From Punctularia strigosozonata HHB-11173 SS5 (Eukaryota > Basidiomycota > Agaricomycetes > Corticiales > Punctulariaceae), in NCBI RefSeq assembly GCF_000264995.1, contig NW_006767447.1, forward strand, positions 1 through 52,434: a DNA stretch of 52,434 nt, given 5' to 3'. Numbering within the stretch: position 1 is the stretch's first letter; each line of letters opens with the position of its first letter. The notes beneath the pieces were generated by a model, which saw only the letters and a list, made by a program, of their open reading frames with translations, made no database searches and had not been told where the DNA came from. Positions 22,701 to 33,333 of this stretch are shown here, piece after piece. The translations under genes were made by a program, and so were the position numbers.

Positions 22701-24492
22701 AACAGCAATGGACGCTACGTCATCCGCAGGCTCGTCCTCGGTATCCGCAGCTAAGTCGAGTGCAGGTTCCTCTGCGACGAGGTCGACAGACTGATCGGGC
22801 TCTGCACCGGAGGCGACCTTGGGCGCCAAAGTGGGGGTCTCGACGTTGGGCGTAGAGGACTCTTCAGCGGCGGACTCCGCGGGCTCCTCGCTGGCGGCAG
22901 GAGTTTCGTCCACGACCGGCTCTACAGGGTGATCCGGTTCAGAAACAGCAGCAGGCACCTCCTCGATTTCAGCGGTCGCCGGCTCGGGCTCGGGCTCGGT
23001 TTGAGTTACGACGTCTTCCTCAACGGCGGTCTTCTCCTCGACAACGCTCGCAGCCTCAGGCGTCTCAAGTGCAGGCTCTTCAGCGACGGGCTCGATCGGC
23101 TGGTCAGGAGTAGCAACGGGAGCAGATTCTTCAGCGGCAACGGGGTCTACGGCAGCAGGAACTTCGTCCTGGTCCTCGACCTCGACGACGGGCTCCGTCG
23201 CCGGCTGCGCCGCCTCGAGCAGCTGTGCTTCCCACGCCGCACTCTTCTCAAGTTGGACATCTTCAACAGTCGCGTCTGCCGCTTCCACGGCTGGAGCGTC
23301 CGCGACAGGTGCTTCAGCCTCCGGCTCGGACTCTGTTGCGCCCTCGACCGTGATCTCCTCGATAGCGGCGGGCGTGGATGTTTCGTCGGCAAAGACCTCT
23401 TCGTGGGCAGACGGCTCCTCGATGGCAGGCGCGGGAACCTCAGGAGGAGCAGCCTCCTCCGGGATAGTCGCCGATGTTTCTGGCTGGGGCTCCGCCACGG
23501 CCTCACTCGCCGGTTCCTCGACTGCGGCGGGCTCGGCGGCAGCCTCTCCGTGGACAGATTCTGGCTCCGTTACGATCTCGCCCGCGGGCTCTTCAACCGC
23601 AGAGGGCTCAGCAGACTCTTCGTGAACCGGTTCTGACCCCGTTACGGCCTCGCTCGCCGGCTCCTCAACCGCGCCGACCTCAGCAGCCTCTTCGTGAGCT
23701 GGCTGTGGCTCCACTGAAACATCGCTTTGCGATTCACCAGTGGCGAGTTCAGCGGGTGCCTCTTCGTGAGCTGGCTCGGGCTCCGCTGCGGTCTCGTCCG
23801 CCGGCTCCCCAGCCGCAGCATCTCCAACTTTTGGTTCTTCATGGGCGAGCTCGGGCTCTGTAGCAAGCTCCGCCGTTTCAGGCTCGGGCTCGGCGATGGC
23901 GGTCGCGTGCACCTCCGGCTCCGGCTGAGCGATCGTCGCTTCTTCGGGGGGAGAAGCGTCCACGGTACTCGCAGTAGCAGGAACATCGTCGTTGCTGGGC
24001 ACAATGGGAGAAGTAGGAGAAGCAGGTTCCTGAACGATAGCGCGGTCAGCGAGGACGCATGCATCAGAGGACTGATTTGCCAGACCTTCTTCACGACCCA
24101 CTGCTTAGACTCGCGGTCATACACGAACGAACCCTTCTTGCCCAAGATCGGCCTGAGCGCAGGATCGACCAGTTCGAGTGTGGGCGCAACGTCCTCCTTC
24201 TCCTTATTGGCAACCTACGCGTTCACGAACGACCCGTCAACGCAACGAAAAACACGACAGATACTCCCGCATGTACACGTACCTCCACTGTAACCTCCGC
24301 GCCAGCGTCCTCCGCGTCGGTAACAACGACGGGTTCGGACTTCGCTTCTTCCGCGGGCTCTCCCGAGACATCCATCACGTCCGAGACACGACCTCCGTCA
24401 TTTGCTTCCTCCTTCACCTCCGAAACCTCGACGTCACCGACGGCCCGAGTCGTCGTGTCTTGCTCGCCGGCAGCAGCTGACATGTGAGACAT
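19731..24492 (-). CDS. Large acidic repeat protein with C-terminal CaaX prenylation box
   Basis: Four exons (24492-24283, 24214-24086, 24029-20044, 19983-19731) sum to 4578 bases and encode 1525 residues in frame. Exon 2 has the only globular-looking piece (DPALRPILGKKGSFVYDRES). Exon 3 begins with about 700 residues of Glu/Ala/Pro/Val-rich, disordered sequence built from degenerate short repeats (EPAHEE, VEEPASE). Eleven copies follow of a roughly 20-residue motif (core SQASLSYSVTRQVPGQ, usually preceded by KKSP or KRTP) spaced by acidic linkers. The last exon ends KKKEKGWGCVVM: a lysine cluster followed by Cys-aliphatic-aliphatic-Met, a textbook farnesylation signal. I recognise no named family. 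A membrane-tethered, phosphorylatable scaffold is an inference: each motif offers several Ser/Thr next to basic residues. The antisense strand is also open over long stretches because of codon bias, not coding. Confidence 0.8.
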
Positions 24493-25478
24493 TGCGTGTG
24501 GGAAAAGAAAACCCCGTCGTGCGCTGGCGAAGAGCTGATCCCGCCGGTCGTCACTTGGAGTGATTGATGAGAGTATCAGTTGAGTCCTGCGAGACAGACA
24601 GACGACGCAGGAGGAATAGTGAGCTCTACGTGTCACAGACGACGAGATGGAGACTCACCAAGCCGGTCGCGCGCCAGCTCTGAAAGCAGAAGAACCGCAA
24701 AACCCCGGCAGAGCCGACGCTAAGACGCGTCGGTCACGTGATGGAGCATTCCAGAATCTCTGACCGCGTTCGGCCCGACTTCGGCGCCATCTGCTGAGTA
24801 GCGACCACCGCGACGGCGACCAGAGGTATAATGTACTTATACCAGAGTGTATTTGCAGCGGGCAAATTGGAGTGAAACTTTGACTATGCACTGCATGTTT
24901 TGGCGCGGCTCCCCGCGGACATCTGGGCCTACCGCGTAGAACTTTTAGCACCTTGCAAATACACTCCAGTAAAGATGTCTAGTCCACAGCCCAGTCCAGA
25001 TAACGTCGAGCGTCAACCAAGGGCATTTCGGGGATGGTCTGATAGTCAAGCGAGAATACTTTGGCATCCACGGGTACCGGCTTAAGCTTGTTATGGCCAC
25101 AGAAGCGGCAGAAAAGTCATGATGGCGGCGGTCACAGTGGCGGAAGCAGGAAAGAGAAACAGGGCATAGAACATGATCAATTGGATAGTGCGTACTCATA
25201 ACCGCCCGCAGGGGATCGTACTTCGTACACAACCATCACACTATAGAGAAGAAGAAAAAAGGAAATAGAAGAGACTAAAGTGTATACACTACTTGCGCGC
25301 TCACGACCTCCCATAGCGAGAGAGGCCCCACAGCTCTCAGTGTTCCAAAAGAGTGTAGTATATTGACAAAACTAAAGGTTGTCCGTGAAAGGTTCATCAT
25401 GAAATAGCGACCCCGTGCCTCGATCTAACAAACGCTCTAGTCCGGGCACCGGGAGGGTCATCAACGGGGCAACCCGCT
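24493..25478. other. Intergenic region
   Basis: This region holds the 5' flank of the repeat-protein gene and the 3' flank of the GPI-protein gene. No gene, RNA or repeat is recognised in about 985 bases. A TATA-like element and short A-rich runs occur, but no promoter can be assigned. Confidence 0.4.
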
Positions 25479-26364
25479 TCAGAAAAGCGCGGCGCCGACG
25501 AGGCCCATGACGCCGGCGATGCCGAACGCGCTGATGGAGCTGCCGCGCGCGGCGTTGGAGCTGCTGCTCGTGCTCGACGCCGACGGGCTGGCGGTGCCAG
25601 AGCCGGTGGCAGCCGCCGAGCCCGAGGTCTTGGCGGTGGCTGAGGCGCCGGACGAACCGGTGCCGGTGGTGGTCGCAGCCGCGCCGCTGGTCGTGGCGGA
25701 CGAGCCGCCAGAGGTCGCGCCCGCAACACCGGACGAGGTCAAGCAGCTGTCAACGGCCCGCTCAGCGTCACACACGACACCATGCGCACGCAGAAATCGC
25801 ACCTAGAGTCCGAGCCCGACTGGATGGTGAAAATGTCGGAGTACGCGATGGTACCCGTGCTATCCTTGATCTGGGCGGTGCTGGGAAGAAGCCAAGATAC
25901 GATTTAAATGGACATGTTTCATCCGCGACCATCAATCACGTACACGCTAGTGCCCGAAGGGAGGTTGACGGTCCAAGTGAACGAGGTGGAAGTCGTCGAA
26001 TCGAACGACTCGAGAGGCGTCGCGGAGGGCTGGCCACCTAAACATCACACATCAGGCATCAGAAACAGGCAGCAACATTATGATCTACATACCAGGAAGG
26101 AGGGACAGGAAGTAGGGCGCGGTTCCATCAGACCAGGTGAGCTGAATGGGCTCTGGAAGACCGCGTTGTCAGCGCACGACGACGAAGACACGACAACACA
26201 ACGCACGGCACTGGACAACGCTCGTCCTATCGAATTGGCGTTTTTCGTCAGTTCTGCGTCACCTCAGGTCGAGCGACGCGCGCGACTCACGGGGTGTTGA
26301 TAGTGAGACCGAGAACGGAGGGGATGAGCGCGACAAGGGCGACGACGGCGGAGAAGGTCTTCAT
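25479..26364 (-). CDS. Secreted Ser/Thr-rich GPI-anchored protein (Kre9/KNH-like N-domain)
   Basis: This matches a family common in Agaricomycetes. A signal peptide (MKTFSAVVALVALIPSVLG) is followed by LTINTP and the spliced segment TSVVQCQPIQLTWSDG, then APYFLSLLPGGQPSA, STSFTWTVNLPSG and a TAQIKDSTGTIAYSD strand region. A Ser/Thr/Gly/Ala-rich stalk follows, and a hydrophobic C-terminus (GIAGVMGLVGAALF) is typical of a GPI-attachment signal. About five small introns interrupt it; all have GT donors and AG acceptors and keep frame. The start at 26364 is the only ATG in front of the signal peptide. The protein should sit at the cell surface or wall. Its molecular role is unknown, although the N-domain resembles Kre9/Knh1 proteins implicated in beta-glucan assembly. 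Length is about 220 residues. Confidence 0.8.
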
Positions 26365-26738
26365 GACGGTAAAGACTGGACTGTGAGTTTGGCGGGGCAG
26401 AGAATAGGTGTTTTTGGACGAAAAAAGTCGGGCGGGGAGCTGTCGTCGCGGTGGGCGGCGGGGAGGAGAACAAGGATGGTGATGGGGAGCCAGCGCAGGC
26501 GCCGTCGCTACCCTTTTTCTCAGATCAAACTTCCCACGCCGAAGCGAACCGGCCGCCAACACCTCCAACGTCACTGCCTCCCGCCTGCGAGGCTGCGCGG
26601 GCGGACGCGCCGGTAGCAGCCGCCAGCCCGCTCGCAGTCAAATCCACGGCACATTCGAACATGCATTCATTTTTACAACACGCCGCTCGTCTTTTGTAGG
26701 CTGCGAGGGCGGTACGTACCACACGAGTACGCCGTCCC
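26365..26738. other. Intergenic region upstream of the GPI-protein gene
   Basis: This 374-bp spacer separates the stop of PRMT5 and the start of the GPI-protein gene, both on the minus strand. It is GC-rich with no recognised element. Confidence 0.4.
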
Positions 26739-29700
26739 TTACATGAGTCCGATCCAGCAACTCCGGCCTCCCGGATTATGCAAGGCGGTTTGACCAATCT
26801 TCACGACGCCTTCGCCTCTCGCGCCGTCCTCGGCTCCGAGTTCTTCCCTCGTCACGAACCGAGGCGACGGTGACCCCGCCCGCCTATCGAACGGGAACAC
26901 GTCCACGGCGTCGACAAGCGGGCTTGCTGCGACCACCGGTGTCGACTGCGACGACGTTAACAATGACCCACGCGAGTCGATGGACGGAAATCGCGGCAGA
27001 GGCATCCGGGGCAGCGCCGGCGACGCGTCCTTCTCCACCGACGCGGTCGTGTAGGACACCGGCATGAACGACTCGGCGTACCATTCGTACCACACCTGCC
27101 GCTTGTTCGTGAGCCGCCAGATGGAGACCTGCAACTCGGAGTTGCTGGGCAGATACAGTGGATCCTGACCAACAGATCGTCAGCACAAGGTGATGAGCAA
27201 GCAGTTTAGACAGACGGATACCTTTATGGGGATGAACAGCGGGAACCAACTCAACATGTCTTTCGAGACAGCATCCATCCGCTCAGGATGAATACTGAGC
27301 CCAATGTCCCCGTACAAAACGGCCTCGAAATACCCCGCAAATCCGTGCAAAACGCCCGCGTGCGGAATGTGGAAGTTGAGCGTCTTCGACCGTACGTTGT
27401 GGCTGTTCGTCAGCGGCAGCCCTAGGAACGCCCGGTCTCATGAGTGTCCCAAGCATCGCTTGTGATTGCCGCGCACGAGGGGGCGCACGACTGACCTCGC
27501 GCGTCCAGCGGAACATCCCGCCGGGGATGCTCGAATTCCCAGCACTCCTGTATGGCGCCGCCGCAGCGCTTGCCCGCGCCCGGCCCGGCCCCGCTGAGGA
27601 TCTTGACGGCCTTGAACATAACGACATACGTCGTCTCGACGGCCTTGACGTCGTTACCTCTTCGTGCCTCGTTGTGCAGCTTCGACGACGACAGCGGCGC
27701 GAGCCACGAGGTATACGACGCCGGGATAGAGATGCCATTCGCTGTCGGTTCCCAAGACGCCTTCGTGAGCTCTCAGCCGAGCGTGGTTCGAGGAAACGGG
27801 TGGCGTACGCTGCAAAAACCTCTGCGCGCCGTCCAAGCACTCCGGCGACAGCTCGTTGTCGCCAAACGAGCCCAGCAGCTCACTGACCAATATATCGACC
27901 TGTGCCGGCAACTCCACCGCGCGCATATCGCCATAAAACAGCTTCACTCGCTCCTCCCACTCCGTGGCGTTCCGGTGCTGCAGCCTATTGTTGCCACGGT
28001 CAGCGCATCCGCTCTAGAGCGCGCAAAGGGGAAGGGCGGAAATTGATAGGGGGAGGGGGAGAGGGGGGAGGTGTCAACGGTCGCCTACGTTACATATGCG
28101 TTCGGGTTCTTCTCGACCGCGTAGAGCACCACTTTCCGCCTCGCTCTGTCGGCGGCGGTGAGACAGCGGGCGACAAGCGGGCCTCGCCCCGCGCCGGCGA
28201 CGCATATGGTACTAATGTGGCGCAAATTAAGTTGTAATTTTTATGGGTTGGTCCGAGCTCGGGATTTCAAACGCACACATGCTCAGCGGCCGGCCAGTCC
28301 ACGAGAGCCTTGAAGACGGCCTAGCATGAAAGGGTTCAACGCTCAGCTATTGCGTTTGATGCGATGCGACAGATATGGAATGAAGATGATGACCTCTTCG
28401 TAGTTCCTGTACTTGACCGGGTCCTTCTCGAACGTCTGATACGTCAGGCTCTGCAAGTTGTCCATCAAAGGCTAACCCCCGACGGCGTCAATATCGCTAA
28501 TACGGATTTCGCGTGTAGCCGACGTGCTACTCGCCTGGAGCGGGGACTGCAAGTAGTCCTGATACCCATACGCGTAATGCTCAACCGTGCCGGGCGTGTT
28601 CTGCGCGACGATCGCGGGACTCGTCTTCTCAAGATGGCGGACGTACTGGAGGTACGCGCCCTCGCCGCCGCGGGCGTGCGCGCCGGCGCCGGCGACGCCG
28701 CCGAGCACGATCGCGGGTCTGAACTGCGCCGGGGTCCGACGTCAACAAAAAAAAGAAAAAACGAGAATGAGGTGCACGAGGGAACGCGAGGTGCTCGCCT
28801 TGATGATATCGCGGATGAACGATTGCGTGCCCTTGGGCAGGACGGGGTAGCCCTTGGCGTTCGCGATGAACGCGGACGAGGGCAGGAAGACGTGCCGAAG
28901 CGGCTCGGCGGCCCATCGGTCGAGGATGCCTGCCCCCGAGGGCAGGGGAGGCGTCAGGTCCAGGGCTGCCGGGAGAAACGGAGGTCAGAGGGAGGTCGAC
29001 GCGTGGATAAGGACGCATGGAAGGCGCAAGGCTTTGGGGAAATTGGAACCAAGAGGCAAAAAGGCACGATGCCACGACAAAGGAGGTATGGAGATCGCAA
29101 GCGACAAGCACGAAGCAGAAACAACAGAAACAACAAAAAGGCCAGCAAAGAGAACAGAATGCCTATAGCATGACGAGGGGCACGAACCCGAAACGATCAA
29201 CTCACTGAGCGAAAGATGCGGATGATAATCGCACACAGACCGGATGACGTCCCACATCTCCCAGTTCCCGTTCAAATCGCCCTCGGGCGCCCTCGCGACC
29301 GAGCTCCCCACGCTCGACACGCTCGCCCTCGACGGCGAAAAGGTCGCCGGAGACGGGCTCCCGGGCACCGATACAGGCGCCGGGGACGCGGGCGGCTTGC
29401 CCGCCTGCGCCTGGAACACGGCCGGGTCGTAGATCGGCAGGCGCAAGGAGAGGTGCAGGGCCGGATTCGCGGCGAGCGCGGCGCCGATCGCGCGCCCGTA
29501 CGACGCGGCGTGCGCGCGGTTGCGGGGCGGGGGCAGGATCGCCGTGCCGATATTCAGGTAGGTAGCGTACGCGAGTTCTTGTTGCAAGGCCTGTAGAGGG
29601 GGGTCGCGTGCGTAGAACGTGTCAGTGACCGCGTAACTGAGAGAGGGCGATCGCTGGTGAGAAAATAGCGCCACGGCTTCACGAAACGGAGGCCAATGAA

Positions 29701-30269
29701 GCACGACGCGGCGCAGCTTGTCTCTATCTCAGAGTCCGAGCTCTCGAACCCTTGGGAAAACGGAGGAGATTGGAACGTAGGGGAAAAAAAAGTGCGCTCA
29801 CGATCTCGAAATCATGCCTGAGCCAGTCGTCTTCCGAGTCGAGTTCGAGCCAGTCCGACACGACCGCGATGACATTCGCAGCCTCGTCTGCGCCCAACAA
29901 CGCATATCAGCGACCTCCAAGATAGCCTGCACAGGACGGCCCGTAAGCAAACTCACCGAGGCGCGTGAGGGTGACCTCGTCCAACAAAAACGCCGGCTTC
30001 TCCCTCCACTCCTCCGCCCTCCGCTCGGCCGCGACCGTGGCCGTATCCCGGTCCTCGCCCGTCGCGATCAGGCACATCTCGCGCCATCGCGTCCTCCACC
30101 GCTCCGTCGTGAGCGGCACGCAGAGCGCATCGTACCCCTTCGCGTGCGTATCCGCGGCGAGCTTGAGCAGCGGCGTCTCGTGGTCCGGGTCGGCGAGCAG
30201 CTCCGGTTTCTGAACGTCTTCGAGCGTCAGGAGCGTCGCGATGTTGATGGACGAATGCCAGTCGCTCAT
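26739..30269 (-). CDS. PRMT5: Type II protein arginine methyltransferase PRMT5 (Skb1/Hsl7)
   Basis: PRMT5 makes symmetric dimethylarginine on histones, Sm proteins and other targets using S-adenosylmethionine. An N-terminal TIM-barrel part is present ([38 protein letters not shown]). The linker motif [19 protein letters not shown] is split by an intron. The Rossmann fold has the SAM loop [11 protein letters not shown] and [12 protein letters not shown]. The double-E active-site loop [15 protein letters not shown] is intact. The C-terminal beta-barrel has [28 protein letters not shown] and ends [12 protein letters not shown]. Two introns appear to use GC donors: 28472-28534 (CAG|GCGAGT) and 28724-28798 (AAG|GCGAGC). 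The start is uncertain. The first in-frame ATG is at 30269, but the frame stays open further upstream, so another 5' exon is possible. A poly-Pro/Ser insertion ([16 protein letters not shown]) lies in the barrel. Confidence 0.9.
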
Positions 30270-30690
30270 GATGATGGCTGAGACTACGTTAGGGTTCGGC
30301 GCACGCCGAGTGCGGTTGGCAATACGCTTGAGTACGGGATCAAAGATCTCAGAGGCCGCACCAACATCAAGATCGCGTTCTAGCGCCAAAGAAGCCGATG
30401 GTACGCTTGTGGCGCATCCTGGCTCTCATCTCATCTCCTTGCCCTCGGGAGCAGAAGAAAATATGGATCAGGTATCAGTCAAATAATGACACTACCATCG
30501 TCGACGCCACGTCCGAGCAATTCCTCCAAAAAAAAGTCCGTCTGCCGGTCGGATCTCAACGCAAGATATCCCAACGTGCGATCAACGTGCGATCCGTGGA
30601 TGCAAAGCGATCGGAAAAGCGCCAATCCCTTCAAAGTTACATACCGACATGCGAGATCCACTGCACCCCATCGCAGATATACGTCCCTAG
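30270..30690. other. Short intergenic region, possible PRMT5 5' exon
   Basis: This lies between the ankyrin gene stop (30691) and the first in-frame ATG of PRMT5 (30269), all on the minus strand. The PRMT5 frame is open back to about 30430 without an ATG, so non-coding leader or an extra exon may be here. Confidence 0.4.
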
Positions 30691-31779
30691 TTACGACCCT
30701 CGTTGATCCGGGCGCGGCCGCTTAGCCTCCGCCTCCTCCGGGGGCGCACGCCGATCCTCGCCCGCATCGGACCCGAGCCGATAGCCATCCACCATGCCCT
30801 GGAGGACGGTGCGGGACACGGCCTCCCTCAGCTCCGCGTCCGGATCCGTGCCCTCCCTCTCGGCCCTCGCCATAATCTCCTGCGCCTCCGCGATGAGCGT
30901 CGACGTGAGCGCCTCCGAGCGGACGTTCTGCGAGTGCTGCGACGGAAGAGGAGCGGGCGGCGGCGCGGGCAGCGGCCCTCCGTCGTCCGAGCCAATCGCC
31001 CCCGCCGACGCGACGACGCGCTCGAGGTAATCGGCTATCTCCGGGAAGTCCTCCCGCACATGGTCAGCCGGCTTTGCTCGATGGGACGGGGGAGAAAGAA
31101 GAAAAAACGTTTCTAGCGTGAGCCTGCGCGATTTCTTTCCCTGATAGATTGGACAGAGAATGCACCGAAACGCCCTCTCGGTTGGTTCTCGAGACGTGTG
31201 CTCCGTGGTCTACGAGGAAGCGAGCGGTCTCCAGATTCTCGACGGTGTATATCGGCGTGTCCCCGTCTTCATCCGTGACGTTCACGTCGCCGCCTGGGCA
31301 TCGTTTCATGTCAAACGTGTGGACAGCAAAGCCAAAAGGTTGACAGGAAGACAAGAGCCGGTCGGAGTCAGAGATGTGTTGTGCTGACCTCGTGAGATCA
31401 AGTAAGCTAAAACGTCGGTGTGACCGTATGAGGCCGCGGCATGCCTGCGATGAATAGAGTAACGCGGCATCAGCCAACGCGCGGATTCGGGGCATATGAA
31501 GCTATATGGACATACATGGGTGTGTAGGTGTTAGCATCCGGTGCATTAGGAGATACCGCTAAAGCGCGTTTCGAAAAAAAAAATGCAGTCTAAGAGGACA
31601 CGTCCGCGGTCGTCGCACAGAACGTACACTGGGCCTCCACCAGGTACTGACAAGTCCGAGGTCGGTCCGGGCGCCGCCACCTGGAGGGTACGTGGGGAAC
31701 GGGGACTCACTCTCACTCGGACCAAGTCGCCATCGCCGGCGGCGACCCAGATGTTCTTCTCGTTAGTCGCGATGGCCAT
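30691..31779 (-). CDS. Small ankyrin-repeat protein
   Basis: Five or more exons read in frame to about 230 residues. The start ATG at 31779 opens MAIATNEKNIWVAAGDGDL. Ankyrin repeats follow: a first partial one (NEKNIWVAAGDGDLVRYLVE), then YTPMHAAASYGHTDVLAYLI, GDTPIYTVENLETARFLVDH, and a REGVSPADHVREDFPEIADYL cap. The C-terminal third is Pro-rich, then helical (EAQEIMARAEREGTDPDAEL, RTVLQGMVDGYRLG), and ends in a basic/acidic tail. The layout (few ankyrin repeats plus a charged C-terminus) resembles small fungal ankyrin proteins. I cannot name an orthologue with confidence, and the Yar1-like comparison is only by size. Introns are 55-90 nt with GT-AG borders. Confidence 0.85.
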
Positions 31780-33333
31780 GGATGACAGGAATGCTCGTGG
31801 ACGGTGGAGGACGGCGAGCGCAGCGATGGACGGGCACGTGCCAAGGGCATCTCAAATCTTGATGATTTTCGTTTTCGGCGAAGCGCCCGGGCCAATCTTC
31901 TTCGGGTTCGTCGGGACGCTTCTCGTGCCGCCGGAGTTCGGAAAGACAAAAGCTCACCGCCACCCGCATCGCCTGTGTATCCTCCCTCGGGATGCCACTC
32001 CGACGCGATTCTGTTCGGACTGGGCGTCCGTGGCACATGCACTCCTCCCTGAATTTTGCTGCTATCGATAGCGACGCGCCCACGGGGGGGAGGGCACTGT
32101 GGGTCACGTCTAGTTCCATCTCAGGCCCCTGAATCTCGGTCGGGTCATGCGCACGCTGTTGCGCATGCCACTGTGTGGAATTTGAGCTGACTTTTACGAG
32201 GCCTTGTTGCTGAGAAACCACCATCTGTACGTACGGCGCCGCGCATCGCGCAGACCCGTGGATCGCAAACTGATAGAAGAGCAGCAGAAAAGTCCGACGA
32301 AGTTGACGTCGCCTCTGCGTCGCGAAATGAGCAGGAGCTCGCGTCGGAGTGTGTTGGGCTGTCAATGCGGTCACTCCCCCGGCCGGCTTAGCTCATCACA
32401 CACGCACACCCTGTGGTTGTCGACTCGGACAGGTCCGGAGCGCCGATGCGCCCCAGCGGTCGAGCTGTCCACCAAGCTCCGAAGCCCCCGGATAAATTAA
32501 AAAAGAACCTGTACCGGGGGATTCCAGAAATACGGATGACAGATCCACGCAATCTGGATTGCGCTAGCCGGCCAGAGCTGCACCGCTCCTTACGCCCATT
32601 GTCAGCCCGCCCGCCATTCTCCTCCGAATTCGGTCAGTCCTCTCTCGCCCAAGGACGAAAGAGGTTTGAGGTAGCATTTTTTTTTCCTTCTCGTACCGAG
32701 CACAAAGGGGATGGCGACGCATTTCCTTCTTTGTCAGACGACCGGCCCCGCTGTGATTGGTCGCTTGAAACGCACCAATCCGGGTGGGTTATTCGTGCCA
32801 GCGGTAATGATGATATTGCGGATGGCGGTGTTTCGGCAGCAGGAGGGGCTCCTAACGATTCGCGGTCATCCGCACGCAAACCACGCCCTTGGGTGTCTCT
32901 GCGGCGCGGCAATGAGGAATAACCCTTGACAGCAAGAGCCGTCAAAGGCGCCGCGGAGTCGAAACCTCAGGTACCTAAATGGTGCAAGCCCGCCGGGATA
33001 ATACCCTTTGCGATCGAACCCCTCCGCCGATCTGACCTCCTTCTGTGGAATGTTTTCCCTAATAACCTAACGCTAGCGCATCGCTCATCGATCCGACTCT
33101 GGCCGCTTCCTTCCTCGCGATCGCCCCTCCGCTGTTGTCATCACACCCATACTACGCCTATCCACGCGCTACGAGCCACAGCCTACTCTACTGTACACTC
33201 TAGTCATTCGGGGGAGCCACCACTCCGCATCCACCGGCGTTTGGTATGTCCATTGTCGCACCCTCTCAACGAGGCTTAAATCATCTCGTCCCCCCACGCG
33301 CAGCCCGCCATACGTGACGCACACGCCCCTGTG
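31780..33333. other. Long intergenic region upstream of WC-2
   Basis: This is 1.55 kb between two divergent genes (ankyrin leftward, WC-2 rightward), so it contains both promoters. No reading frame with family signature, RNA gene or repeat is recognised. GC-rich runs (about 32080) and CT-rich stretches near 33100-33300 are typical of fungal promoters. Confidence 0.4.
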
